A stretch of DNA of 64,000 bases from Acanthosepion lycidas (lineage: Eukaryota; Mollusca; Cephalopoda; Sepiida; Sepiidae). The notes beneath the pieces were generated by a model that saw nothing but the letters and a program-made list of their open reading frames with translations, was not told where the DNA came from and searched no databases. The position numbers and the translations under genes are program-made. Below, piece by piece: positions 11,191 through 24,286 of the stretch (positions are counted from its first letter, which is position 1; each line of letters starts with the position of its first letter). The DNA lies in NCBI GenBank assembly GCA_963932145.1, contig OZ010580.1:5020834-5084833 (forward strand), in the 5' to 3' direction.

Positions 11191-13832
11191 GAATTTTTAC
11201 AAGAATTGTTTTCATTCTTTTTAATTATGATAATTTATAATATATAAATCTTTTAAAATTCAGCCATTACTTTCATCCAGTTAAGTGATATAGTTATTAG
11301 GGAAAACTATATTATTGAAAAGCTTGATACAAATTATTTTGCACCAAGATTTTTTAAATAATTAAAAAAAAATTTTTTTTATGTATATAAAATATTACAC
11401 AACATGTCCTTTTTTAAACTATGATCAACCATACATGACATTATCTGAAAATAAGAGCAATGACTAAGGTAATTTAAAGTCAACATTGCTAAAATCAGAT
11501 TACATTACAGAAAAGACTTTCCAACATTTTTAAGATTACTGAATACTTAAAGATTATATAAGAAAAGGTGCTCATGCTATTTTCTTAATTTATGTTTTAC
11601 ATATAAATTCTCCATAGAAAAACAATCATTATGTCAAGTCCTTTCAAGACCTCGTCAATTACATTAAACATGGTGAAATTAGTTAAAAAAACATCTACTG
11701 TTTTGTTTTAAAAATATTGTTATTTATTTTAAATTTAAAGTAAATAATATTTTTCAAATTAGATTAATTATACTTTAAATCAGCTAATATTCCTCAAATA
11801 AACTTTCAGAAATGTATATTTTATTTTTGGAAGATTTTTTTAATACAGAGAATTGCATTGCAATATAAGATGACTAAAAAAAAGGGTGCTAATCAGTTAT
11901 TTTAGAAAAAAAATCGATTCCACTCAATATAATTTCTGTTTGAAATCCATCAGTTTTTTTGCTTACTGGAAATAGTAAATTTAATCCTTTTAGCTTTCAA
12001 TTAAAGCTAAAATGAAAGCTTCAAGAAAGCTTTTTCATTTATAAAACTTCATTTTAAACCAAGGTATTGAATATTAGTGGAGGTACCAACATTACTAAAT
12101 TGGAAAAGGTTCAAAGTTATTAAAATAAATGAAAATTTTTTCAGTCTTGTTTAAATCCTTTTTTTTTTTTTAATCAGATTTGTGTCAACCCTTAAAATGG
12201 CCACACCACAAAAAAGTTGTTAATAAGTTAACCTCAACAAAGAAAAATGTACTCTGTGCCTATTAGAAGAATGAACTATTCTCAAGCACATTGGTAATCA
12301 TAATCTGCTGAACAAATGAAGTGAACTTATAACATTCAGCCACAGAAGGAACTCTCTTAAATATTTTGTTGCTGGCTAGAGCAATTTTAACCTAACATTT
12401 GCTGTAATACCGCCACCCCCCCGTGACCTGCCTCTAATAATTTTTTGTTTTCATTTTCTTTTTATCATATTCAGTTACCTCCCCTCCACCATCTAAGCAT
12501 TTAGCAGTAATTAGAATCTGGCGTTCCCTTTTCTTTTTAATTTGCTTTATTAATTTTTATTATTCTTTATATTTTTACTTTTCCTTACCTTTTATTCTTT
12601 TTTGCCTATCCACACTTTTTATTTGGTAACTCCCAACATTTTACTTCATATTATAATAATCTTAACTGTTGACTCAATATACATTAATAGATCAATGTCC
12701 CTATTAAACTTACTATTAATAACTGATTTCATTTTTCGATATCTATCTACCAACACTCTATATTTTGAATTTATACCCCAATGCCATATTATATTTATAA
12801 TAATCTTAAACTTCGAATCCACATACAATGTAGCATTGCTCCTATGAAACCCAGAAATTTATTGAACAGTTCATAACTTTTTTGTACCTGATGAATGGGA
12901 AAATCAGGAAACTCTGAGTCGTATTGTAAATGTAGGTATATGTGTAATTTATATATATATATGCATACACCGGGTGTAACTGCAAAATTGTCCAATTGTT
13001 AGATTAAACTCTGAACTGTTGTATCTTAGAAATGATTAAAGATATCTTACTGGAATTCTCTTGAGGTTTTTATAATACTATTGGACTCTACTTTGAAGAA
13101 GAATGTATTTAGCTTTAAGTTGAAATGATAATCCCTGTTGCTGTTGTGACCTCCTGATTCAGTTTCCCTCTCTACTTTTTTCTTTTTTTTTAAACTTATT
13201 CACTGTTCTCTTGATGGTTCTTGAATGGACCTTGAAGATGGAAGCCAGAGTATGAATGTTTGTACTGAAGACCTGAATGATCTTTTTACTATTACCATTT
13301 CTCAGTTTGGAAGACACAAAATGTTTTTAACCTGTTCTTTTTCTAGCTGAATGTCTCAAAGGGTTTGTCAGTGATTCTTATGACAAATGGTGTCAAGGTG
13401 GCTAGATATCTTATCTGAAAATCTGGGGAAAAAAAAAGAAAAGAAACTCAATTATTTTTGTGTTTTTTTTTTTTTTTTTGTATATTAAACATTTTGTGAG
13501 ATAAAAACAATTTGGACAATTTTGCTGTTTTATTTATATATATATATATATATATTCTTGTTAAACATCCTGACTAAGAAATTGTTTACACTTACAATAT
13601 TTTGTATGTTTCTTTTTTAAACTAATGTCTTGTATGAAAATTAATCTCTTCATTTCTCTTGAGCACTTTATCACCAATACATGTTTAGCCACCTCTCTAT
13701 CCAACCTTTAATTTTTTAACCCAACCTCATTGCTATTAATGTATTGTAAATAAAAGTCAAATAGGAAATTCTTTTCTTTTTTTTTTTTATTAGAATTTAA
13801 ATTACTTATATTCCTTGAACTTATGAAGAAAC

Positions 13833-13864
<32 letters not shown>

Positions 13865-14650
13865 AAACATGTCTTATGGCTTCACTTTTACTTTGATCTA
13901 TGATTGGAAGTAGTGCATTGGACTACAAGTTCTGTTTCTTCATATTTTGTCTTTGCTTTTTAATTCTGAAAGTTGAGTCTTGTACTATGCATATAAAATC
14001 AGCAAGTCATTGGTTAAATTTTAAATTGATTTCAAAAACATAACTCAACTTTTTATCTTTTTATCTTGAAACATTTCAACATTCCTGTAATACCCAGAAT
14101 TAACTGTTTTTTTCCTTTTTTTTTCTTTTGATCTTAAAAGCTTATTTATTCTCTTTTAATAGATATTTTGTAATGTTAAGGAGTATATGTTTACAGTTTG
14201 ATATTCTACTTCCTACTAGCATTTGAGATTTCAGTCCAAAGTTATGATTCCTTGGCATACCAAATGTAGTATTTTATGAACGGATAAACTGGTACTGATA
14301 TTTTTTTTTTTTTTTTTTTCCTCACTTTCTCGGATGTGCCGCTTGTGAATGTCCATTAATTGTTTGCATACAAGAGATTTGGTACCAGAATCAAGTTAAA
14401 AATAGCTTAACAATTTTTTTACTTGTATCAATAAAGTAAACACTGTCTGGTGGGTCTGCTTTAAAATGACTGCTGTTAATAAGATAATTGCCTTGTGTAA
14501 AAGTGATCTTGCTCTACATTTAAATCATTTCAATGATTTTGAATGTAAAAAAAAAATAATAAAACCTTTTACTTTCATTATGGATTCTTGGTAAACTATA
14601 AACCTATATAAGATTATTTATTTTGTGTGAAGCTTTTGTGTTTTTGTGCT
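10601..14650. other. AT-rich DNA with long T runs, no gene seen
   Basis: Contains T runs of 20-34 bases at 10646, 10987, 11154 and 13839, and short (TA)n runs. Open frames at 12602-12995 overlap on opposite strands and resemble nothing. Confidence 0.5.
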
Positions 14651-14662
14651 GCCACATTTTCA

Positions 14663-15446
14663 ACTTAACTCATTTCATAACTCATTTCAACTCATTTCAT
14701 TACTCAATTCATTTAAAAACTCATTTCATAACATTTCCTAACTCAAACTCATTTCATAACATTTCCTAACTCAAACTCATTTCATAACATTTCCTAACTC
14801 AAACTCATTTCATAACATTTCCTAACTCAAACTCATTTCATAACATTTCCTAACTCAAACTCATTTCATAACATTTCCTAACTCAAACTCATTTCATAAC
14901 ATTTCCTAACTCAAACTCATTTCATAACATTTCCTAACTCAAACTCATTTCATAACATTTCCTAACTCAAACTCATTTCATAACATTTCCTAACTCAAAC
15001 TCATTTCATAACATTTCCTAACTCAAACTCATTTCATAACATTTCCTAACTCAAACTCATTTCATAACATTTCCTAACTCAAACTCATTTCATAACATTT
15101 CCTAACTCAAACTCATTTCATAACATTTCCTAACTCAAACTCATTTCATAACATTTCCTAACTCAAACTCATTTCATAACATTTCCTAACTCAAACTCAT
15201 TTCATAACATTTCCTAACTCAAACTCATTTCATAACATTTCCTAAGTCAAACTCATTTCATAACATTTCCTAAGTCAAACTCATTTCATAACATTTCCTA
15301 AGTCAAACTCATTTCATAACATTTCCTAAGTCAAACTCATTTCATAACATTTCCTAAGTCAAACTCATTTCATAACATTTCCTAAGTCAAACTCATTTCA
15401 TAACATTTCCTAAGTCAAACTCATTTCATAACATTTCCTAACTCAA
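14663..15446 (+). repeat. 28-bp minisatellite, about 25 copies
   Basis: The unit is CATAACATTTCCTAACTCAA plus ACTCATTT. The array is nearly perfect from about 14724. The start (14663-14723) holds shorter degenerate versions. The last seven or so units before the final one (about 15240-15420) share a C-to-G change (CTAAGTCAA), so it contains a homogenised variant block. It directly abuts a LINE-A 3' end on the minus strand. Confidence 0.95.
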
Positions 15447-15905
15447 CTAAGGTAAGAGTGAAAGAGAATATGAGAAACAAAAGAAAAAAGACTACTAAGG
15501 GAATGAAAAGAATAAAAGAACTGCAATTAAGAAAACAGAACATAATGCTTGACATTGCATTTAAATTTTTGAAGATCAAAGGTGATTGGAAAGTAGGAAG
15601 CCAAAAGAAGGTTCCACAAGCAAGGAATGTGAGAGAAGAAAGTGTTAGCATAGAATCTATAGTTATATCTAGCCATTTCAACTGTAAACTGAGGAGACCT
15701 TGCCAGAAATCAAGTACTGTGTTTAAATTCATAAAATCTAGGTATCATCAGAACAATTACTATGAAATATTTATAGAAAAAGGTACAAGGAAGCCTACAG
15801 TGGCAAAAAAGTCATTGAAGCTGAGATGCAAGGTCAGTACCAATAACATTGCAGATTCTTTTTTGGATTTTATGAAGTATCTCTAAATACATAGCAGGAG
15901 CACCA
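15447..15905 (-). pseudogene. LINE-A reverse-transcriptase C-terminal fragment
   Basis: The minus strand reads MNLNTVLDFWQGLLSLQLKW and then [25 protein letters not shown]. This is the degenerate tail that in better copies reads [19 protein letters not shown], typical of CR1/Jockey-like LINEs. The upstream EILHKIQKRICNVIGTDLAS block is at 15840-15900. The plus-strand open frame here is a shadow. Confidence 0.7.
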
Positions 15906-16955
15906 GATGTTTCAGCAATATTCAATGTATAGATGAATGGTAGGAATGGAAAATTTCCTCTACTCTTTGACTTGACTTGTCTTGTGTTTGGTCCTGCTGG
16001 GTGTGTAGCCAATCTCCTCACCAGTAAAGCCTTCTAGTAGCAGAATCAGTTTAGTCGTTCATGACTTGATCATGTCACAGGTAGTACTGGGTTACTTAGT
16101 AATATAAATACTCAAAAATACTCAATAGATATCTTGAGCAATAACTGTATTAAAAATATGAAAAGTTCTTGAATCTTTGAGTTGGTCTTTGATAAGTATC
16201 CTAATCTCTTCACCTTTTCAGATTTTTGAAGCTATATATATATATATAATGTGTGTGTGTGTGTTTATGAATAAGTCTGTAGTCTCATATTCTCTATCCT
16301 TATCAATGCACTTAATGGTGAATATTCATAATAAAGATGAACTATTATAGTCTGAATTTCAGATCAAATTCAGCTAAGAACTATATGTCAGTGTATGGGT
16401 TTATTAATTCGCTTTTATGTATTATATATTTAACATTTTCACTGTTCTGCAACTTGAAGAATCTATGTCAAAATGTAAAACTTGGATTTCTCAGTCCAGA
16501 GTTCTTAGTTTTTTGTTACTCATCTATTGAAATACATAACACCAATCCCAAATTGAGGCCTGGGATGGTTAAAACCTTTCTGACTTTTAAAGATTTACGT
16601 AATCTATTGCCTAATAGTAATGGAAGGTCTTTCTTTATGCTGTTTTGGCTGGCATTAAAAGGCCAGCAATTCTTGAAATCTGCCTGATCTGTCATTACAA
16701 ATTACTCAATTACATGGTAGTAGATACTAGTATTTAAAGCCTTTAAGGTTAACTATGGATAATAATAGCAATAGAAGGATGGGAGATAAAAAAAAAAGTT
16801 TGGAGAAAAGAATATGCTTTCAGGCAAATAAGTGGCCAACACCAGCCATGAAATTATGAGAATTACTTGTGTCACCTTTCTGAAGAACAAAAGAAAAAAA
16901 AATACTTGAAAAAACAAAAAAAAAAATCTGCTTTCAAAGCTAATTTAAGAAGTTC
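15906..16955. other. AT-rich DNA, unrecognised open frame at 16337-16687 (+)
   Basis: The 116-codon plus-strand frame resembles no family I know and lacks coding context. Nothing else recognised. Confidence 0.4.
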
Positions 16956-17850
16956 AGAATATGCATTCAAAAAAGTTTCCAACTTTATTTTTTCCTGTCA
17001 AAATTCATGCTGTGTGGATGAAATCCTTTGGATAGGAGGTGTTGCCATGCTTCCTGCGCACATGTGGAAATTTTGCATCAGTTTCTGGCTGTTATGCCTA
17101 GGTTACAGACATGTAGTGCATGCTTGTCAGATTTTTGTTTTCATGCAAGATAACCAAACACATTGAGAAGAGATATTGCATCAAGTTTTGCCAAAAGCGT
17201 GGTTTACTCTAGCTCAAAACACCCAAAAATTTGACAGACCTTTAGTGATGATGACATGAGCAAAACTCAGATCAAGAAGTGGTACAACTGCTTCAGACAT
17301 GGCTGCACCAGTGGGGAGTGAGGCACGTTCAGTCAGGTTATCCACAAGCTGAAAGAAGGAGCTGACTGAGAAGATTCTGCAAATAGTCATAGAAGACTAT
17401 CATGTAACAATCCAGGAAATTGCTCACAAACTGGGGATAAGCACAGGATCAGTGCATTCCGTTTTAACAGGATTTTTACATGCAGAAATTGATGAAATTT
17501 GTGATTTTCAGATTGGGGAAGAGCCAGAAGTCACACAGTATTAATTGGGAAAGTAGGGAGCCTGTCAAAGAAGTAGTGTGTTGTTCTTGACCAAGAAAGC
17601 TTGGTGCAATATCTCTGCTTGATGCATTTGGTTATATTGCATGAAAACAAAAATCCAATGAGTGCACACTACATGCCTGGATACTAGGTGTAGCAGACAG
17701 GAACTGACACTGCCTACCAGTGTAAAACTTTTCATGCATGTACAGGAAGGGTGGCACCACATCCCATCCAAAGGATTTGGCCCATGCGGCATTAGTTTTG
17801 ATGGGGGGAAAAACAAATTTTGTTACTTTTTGAATGCACTTTATAGCGTA
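16956..17850 (+). mobile_element. Mariner remnant with about 240-bp inverted arms
   Basis: The left arm (about 16956-17200) and right arm (about 17590-17850) are inverted copies of each other. Shared words include GCATTCAAAAA, CCTTTGGAT, CATGTAGTG and TTTTTGTTTTCATGCAA. The left arm includes the transposase N-terminus; the centre holds the rest of a broken transposase. Confidence 0.75.
17160..17490 (+). pseudogene. Mariner transposase N-terminal pseudogene
   Basis: In successive frames the plus strand gives EKRYCIKFCQKRG, then FSDDDMSKTQIKKWYNCF, then LTEKILQIVIEDYHVTIQEI and AHKLGISTGSVHSVLT. This is the order of the paired helix-turn-helix DNA-binding domain of mariner transposases (typical members read ..FGDDAMSKTQIKEWY.. 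and ..LGISTGSVHSIL..). Stops and frameshifts break it, and the DDD catalytic domain is absent: the right inverted arm begins soon after. Confidence 0.85.
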
Positions 17851-19758
17851 TATATCAGTTGAAAAGATTATTACCTATAGATCACCATTTCGGCCTTCTT
17901 GATATCAATCTAGAGGAGGCAATCTCCACATACAACACCTTTGGAAAGTGCTTGAGAACCATACCATGGGTTCACCCAAACCTTGTAAGTGACATTGGGT
18001 ACAGGAAACTGCTTTAAAACCATCAGTGCTTGTGTTATGAAATCGCAAGTCATAGTGACCAAGGGTTTGAGTGTGCTGGACTTGTTTAAGCTGGTGATCA
18101 TACCAGATTATGTGATCTATCTCAGAAGAAACTGTACATAATGTCTACTCAGTTTGGCTGTGTGGGTGTTGATCAAGCATAAATGTTCCTGAGCAGGTGC
18201 TTGCAACAGGAATTAACTCACCACCCAAAGTGGGCAGGTGGGCATACTTGGAAATACAGCCATATTACAACCCAGCTGGTTTAGTTTCCCAACACACTTC
18301 CTTTTGTCTGTTATTCATTCTAAGGAATTTAAGATATTTATTGGTTGAAGCGTCTACAAAATGATATTAAATTGCCATTTTAGATCTTAGCATTTTTCAA
18401 CTTTCTCTCACACACCCACTGGATATCATTTTCAAAACAAATTAGCTTCTCACTGTGCAATGTATGTTTTTACTTTTTATTTATTTTTAAAAATTCACTG
18501 ACCAGACAAGGATGTTTGTCATTGAAATCAATTTCACTTGAAAATGTGTTTCAAATCAGATATGACTATGAATCTATGTGCTTTTACAAATGTTTTCTTC
18601 CTTTAAATGGAGTGGGGGTTGAAATACAAAATTTCCAAAATATAGGCTTGTTATTTTAGGAGTGCTAGCTAGTCTCATAGGCACAGATAGCTATGTCATT
18701 GGTGACTTTATCTCTCATATCCAGGAATTTAATTTCTTCCCTGCTGATCTATACTTTTAATGTTACACCTATACCCTAAGGAAATACAATTTGCATGCTA
18801 ATGACTAATTTTGAAGATATTGTAATTAAGCTATCAGATTCAATAATCTTGTCTGCTAACCATTGACAGTGACCTTTTAGAACTTAGTATTGGAAAAATA
18901 AGTGGCAATTATTGTTTTATTCTATTTTTTCCAGTTAAATTTCAACTGAATTAAAAATAAGAACTTGCAAGAATTGCTTTCATGAGAAAGTTTCTGATAA
19001 AAATAATTTGGACAAATTCCAGTTTTTGTTCTTTCTCTCTGTTTTCCTTTTTTTCTGCCTCTATTTCCTCTCTCCTTTTTCAGAAAGAGACGTCATTGAA
19101 AGCAAACAACAAAAAAATGTTCAAAATTTGAAAAATAATGATGTAGAGCAGGAATTACTTTACAGTTGAATGTCTTAAACTCTATTTTGATATAACATGT
19201 TTGCTATGATGATTAAGGTGCTATATAAAATTAGTGCTACATTTCTATATAAACTTTGATTTCATGAAAAAGAATAGAGATGTTGTAACATTAAGACTTT
19301 CCTTCAAAAGAAAATGAGAAGGATAGGCACATAGTTATAGATTTCTCATTAATATTACTCTTGGATATCTTATATCTGAACCTTGGATATTTTATATTAA
19401 AAATGAATGTATCTTAAAGCATAGTCTTTTTTGTTTGTTCTTTCATTGGTAAAACTCAACCAAAACCTCATGATAGCTAATGTCATTAGAAGTGACGTTT
19501 TTTTTTTTTTTTTTTTTTTTTCATTATATTGTACTTTGTTACAATGAACATTTTACTTAATTGATGTGAGCAATTTGTGTCTTGTCAAAGGGCCAGGTTG
19601 ATGCTTCCAGAACATTTTGTACTTCCCTCTGATCAATTACAAAGTTTGGGATTAAGTTTTATCTGGAATAATCAGATATCAATTGAATTCCACTGAAATC
19701 TTTTAACAAGTATACATCAATTCTTACTTTTAAAAAAAGTAAATAAAAAAAAAAAAAA

Positions 19759-19798
<40 letters not shown>

Positions 19799-20095
19799 TG
19801 TTACATGCAGATAAACAATTACTGCCAGGAAATACCATTATCACTAATTTTGAAATAAGGTAATTAAACTATCACTGTCTACAGTGACCTTTTTGACTGA
19901 GAACTTTTATTCTTTTCATACTATTTTCAGTTAAAATTATAAAATTCTTGCATGCAAAATGATTTAAAGCTACACATAATGTCAATGTATTTGAAGATAA
20001 AAGTAAAATACTAACAGAAAAATTGATTTTAAAATCCAGAGAGGAACTGTTAAAAAGAAAGAAACAAAAAAACTCATTATGTGAAATTATGCAAA
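17851..20095. other. Gene-free DNA with a diverged local duplication
   Basis: 18785-18990 and 19805-19965 share an ordered series of words (CTAATTTTGAA, GGTAATTAA, ACAGTGACCTTTT, TTTTCAGTTAAA), suggesting an old duplication about 1 kb apart. T runs of 24 and 32 bases lie at 19498 and 19766. Confidence 0.45.
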
Positions 20096-20520
20096 CTGTA
20101 GTTGTCACTTTCCCACCATAATGTAGCTTCCCTGTCCCTTTTCCATAAATATTTTTATGGTAATTGTTCTGATGAGCTTTACTCTTTGGTGTCTAGACTT
20201 TATGAATTTAAGCACGGTACTAGATTGGCAGCAAGGTCTCGTCATTTAAAAGTGGAAATAGCTAGATGTAAGTTTTTTCAACAGTTTTTTTTCTGTCAAA
20301 CTTCTTGCTTGTGGAATTCTCCTCCAGCCTCTTTCTTCTTTGTTAACTTTGATCTTCAAAAATTTAATTGCAATGTCAATCATTATCTTCTGTTTTCTTA
20401 ATTCTTGTACTTTGTATTGTCTTCTCTCCTTAATATTATATTTCTCTCATATTCTCTAACACTCAGTAACCCCTCACATCATAGTGGCTTCATTGCCTTG
20501 CTTTTGGTGAAATGATTTTT
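20096..20520 (+). pseudogene. LINE-A C-terminal fragment and 3' UTR
   Basis: Reads SLSHHNVASLSLFHKYFYGN then RLYEFKHGTRLAARSRHLK and SCLWNSPPASFFFVNFDLQK, followed by FNCNVNHYLL and a stop. This is one of the better preserved LINE-A C-termini in the window. The 3' tail has TTCTCTCCTTAATATTA and ends near GGTGAAATGATTTTTAAAAA. Confidence 0.85.
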
Positions 20521-21415
20521 AAAAATTTGTAATATGTTAAGGAATTACTAAACTTAGCTTAGGCTGACATAAGGACATGGATATAAAGCATTGAGAAATA
20601 ATCTCTTTTCATTTGTAAATATTTGAAAGAGTCCAACTCAAGGTTCTCAAATCTGTTTTCTTATTGATGTACATAAAAAATTAAATTATTAATTTTTGAT
20701 ATAATCTTCTTGCCAATGCACTAAATTCAGTGAATATTAAACTTGTATATTGAACATAACGTTATGTTCAGATCAAAGTTAGTTGATATCTGTGTTGGGC
20801 TACATACAAAATTATGTAACACAAAAATTTATTTATTTATTTTTTTCTACAGTAAAGTTCATCCTGTACAAGACCCTGGGGCCACTCAAGTTAGAGGGTT
20901 ATGTTAAGAGGTAGTTTATATGAATAGGAGGGGAAGATTTGACACTGGGTTGCTGATGTTTACAGGAAGAGAACTCAGCTGCCAATCAAGAGTTTTAGAG
21001 ATGCACCCATATATCGTAGATGTTTACAAATGGTCGGAGTATATTCTCAGGCACTCATTTACATAAATCTGACAGAGGATTGGTTTAAGAAGTGACTGCC
21101 AGGGCCTCAGATGGTTGGTCATTAATAACTACCTTCAGGGGTTTACCTGTTAGGAAAGATTTTATAATTGAGAAAACCCTTCCAGTGATTATTTCAAATT
21201 ACAATATGAAATGAACAATTCTATTAGGATACTCATCTCTTAAATGGCATGATTTCAGATTGTCTATCATCCAAAACAGAAACTATGATCTGGAATTAGG
21301 ATGAAAGCATTTGGCACCTACTCTGAATTTATCATGAAAATACATGTGGTATTAGTAAATACTAAACACTTCAGACATCTCAGCATATAGATAAGCTGTA
21401 ACAAATTAAGAATAG
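20521..21415. other. Gene-free DNA
   Basis: Nothing recognised apart from a small palindrome CATAACGTTATG at 20756. Confidence 0.45.
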
Positions 21416-21417
21416 GA

Positions 21418-21990
21418 GAAAAAGAAACTGAATATAGAATAGGCTATAAAACCAAAATATCAACATGAAAACTTAAGTCATGTTCTTAAATAGATTTTGT
21501 CAGATCAAGACTTTGATGTGGATATCAGTAGCTGTTGTTTTTTTTCAGTATTTATGGGGATTTCCTTCTAAACCTTCTATTTGAAGTGGTGTGGAATGTT
21601 AACATCTTGATTATATCATTATTTTCTCTTTCAGTTACATGTGATATCCATTTTAGTTGTTACTGCTGTTGGTAGTCCTCAAGTGATGTGGTTTCTGTTA
21701 TTTAGTACAGTGCTTTGTTTGTAATTCTGTGGCACCAGTCTACAATGCTCAAAGCAGGATGAATTTGCCAAGACTCACAGGCTTTACTCACTCAAAGCCT
21801 TTTTTTTACCATTGAAGTCATTGTATACAGCTGACAGTTTAGATATTTCTGAACATGTTTCTTGATTTGATGGGGCCATTTAAGAACATGACTTGAGTTT
21901 TCAGGTTGATGTTTTGGTTTCATAGCAATTTGCAGTATTGGGTGAAACTATCTCTGGTGCAGCCTATTCTATATTCAGTTTCTTTTTTTT
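21418..21990. mobile_element. Long fold-back element (arms about 90-120 bp)
   Basis: The left arm 21418-21505 (AAAGAAACTGAATATAGAAT through AAGTCATGTTCTTAAAT) is the inverted complement of 21868-21990. The right arm carries about 35 extra bases. The 360-bp interior has no recognised coding content. Confidence 0.75.
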
Positions 21991-23847
21991 TTTTTTTTTT
22001 TAATTTTTTTTTATATTTAATTTGATGATCCATGCACAGAGGTGTCTGAATTTTTTTGACATTTACTTATTCCACATCCTGTATTTTTATGATGATGATG
22101 GTTCAAAAAAGAAAAATTGCTTTTATGCAATGAGCAAAGATTATTTACACCAGCTTTTAAATGAAAATTATCCTTCATTTTTCTAATTTTTAATTTTTTT
22201 TTTTTTTTTTTTGCTTGGTCAGGAGAAAAGAATATCAACTTTTACAATTTATTGGTTTGTAATTTCATCCATGATATTATTATCCATGATATATTAAAGT
22301 TTTATAAGTTGGTAAACTAATTTCCCTGACTGCATGCCCTTGAATAACTTCACATTGAACTTTTACTTACATTCTTGTTATTGCTATATTATTGTTATTT
22401 CTTATTGCATTCACTTGTTTTTTTTTGTTTTGTTTTTTTTACACTTAACCCAATCAGTGCCATCAACCATTACTTCTACTCTTATTGTTACTTGAATGAC
22501 ATTTGCTGTTGTTCTGTTCACTGGTATATATATTTTCAAATCCTTAACCTTTACTTCTCAACCCCTGACCTCCCACTTTATTGTTATGACTCCATTCTCC
22601 TCACTTGAGTGGTAGTGGCACTTTGCAACAACTGCCATATTGTTTCTCTCTACAGGAATTGCTTTGTAACATTCAAAAAATGAGGGTAGTTGACAATTTA
22701 CATTTATTAAGCTGGTAAGGTGTCTGGCATTGCCCAAGAAAATATTCTGAGAGAATACAAGGAGTGTTTTTTTTCTTAAATGTCGCCTTTGTGTAACAAA
22801 AAATATGTATTCCAACATTTCTCAACTTTAATCAGGGCGTTTTTCACTCCATTTGAAATTTCATAAAAGTTTTCAGTTTATTGTCATTATCTTTGCTATT
22901 TTTTTCTTTTAAATAAGCCTTTTAAAGTTCTGGAATGAATAATTTTCATTATTTATCATTAGTTCTATTTACATATGGATGGTCTCATATCAAGAATCCT
23001 AGTGTCTGTGCACTCTACAAAGCTTAATAATTACAAGTTAAGCTTACTGATGAAATCATTTTACTTAGATTGTTTTTGTTATTCAACACACATTTTGGAC
23101 AGGTATATTTATCTTAGTTGTGGTGGTGTTTTTTTTTTTATGATTCAGACTGTAGAGATAGGAATAAACATTTCATGGTGATTGTCAGTTTCATATCTCA
23201 ATGTGATCTTGAAAGTTGGTCAACAGTCACCATTCAGTGTTGATTCAAATTTCCACATTGTCTATATCTATAAATCTTTAATATTGAGCACTCTTCCCTG
23301 ATAAATATAGCAAATTTTAACATTATGTGTAAAATGTGCACTGTCTTGGCAATATTCTTCAGCTTTCTCCAGATGTATGCAGTTTTAAGAATTGATTAAT
23401 ACTTTTCATTTTCTGGTCTTTTCAACAAGACCATTTGATATTAACAAGGTCATAGGACTAATAGAAAACTTTCAAATTGGCAAAAAAAAAAAAAACTTTA
23501 CTTATCAAGAAATTTGGTATTGATACATGGTATTAGTGGTTTATAATAGTTCATTGGAACATTTCTTCTCATATGTTTGTTTCATTTTAATAAAAATGTA
23601 TGTTCTTTAGCACTTTGTGTTATTTACCTGTATTAGTTCCTCTGACTCTGCTCCTCTATTACAGCAAACTAGACTAGGTCATATGTTGGAATGCCCCTAT
23701 TTGCCGTAACTTTGATCTGTATCCAAGTTAAGGTTGTTTTTGCTGTTTCCATAGCAAGACCTGACAACACAATTGTTTAGTGAGTGAAATTGCCTGCAGT
23801 AGCAGAACAAACTTTTCATTTGGTAAACAAAGTTGCTTTCCAAATGT
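21991..23847. other. Gene-free AT-rich DNA
   Basis: Overlapping short frames at 22375-22818 on both strands show no family resemblance. Confidence 0.45.
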
Positions 23848-24286
23848 TAAAATTTCTAGTCTCATATATATATATATATATGAGACGAGAAATTTTAATT
23901 TGACCACTCCCGCGTGGTAATGTGTGACGTCACGAGCTGCGACGTGATTTTCACTTCTGCATCTCATATACATGGGTTTGTCGTTGCTTTGAAATTTTTC
24001 ATGCAGCAAGGGTGGACTGTCATTGTTGTTTCATTCATGTGTTGTTTGATTTATTGAAATTGTCATCTTTGTGATAATGGCTTATGTAAGCCGAAAGCTT
24101 AGATTAGATTTAAACATGTATCAATATGGTGTTTTCTTTTCGTCTTTCAATGATAATGTGATTAAGCTTATCAAACAATATGAAAGGAACTTACTTAAAA
24201 TAAATAGACAAAACTTGTCTATGTTATTTAATGAAACATGCATTAATATATATTATGAAATGGACAAAGTCCGACAATTATTTTAA
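23848..24286 (+). other. CpG-containing module with CRE-like site and small ORF
   Basis: A (TA)n palindrome (23848-23898) is followed by a locally GC-richer stretch with CCCGCGTGG and the palindrome TGACGTCA (23925-23932). A 69-codon frame follows (start ATG at 24077, stop at 24286) with many basic and Asn/Leu residues. The frame is not recognised. It could be the 5' part of an unidentified transposon; a host exon is less likely. Confidence 0.35.

Noticed and set aside
14663-15446. CRISPR array
   Set aside because: Units are contiguous without unique spacers, and the context is eukaryotic.
15458-15886. 142-codon plus-strand frame
   Set aside because: Shadow of the LINE-A fragment coded on the minus strand.
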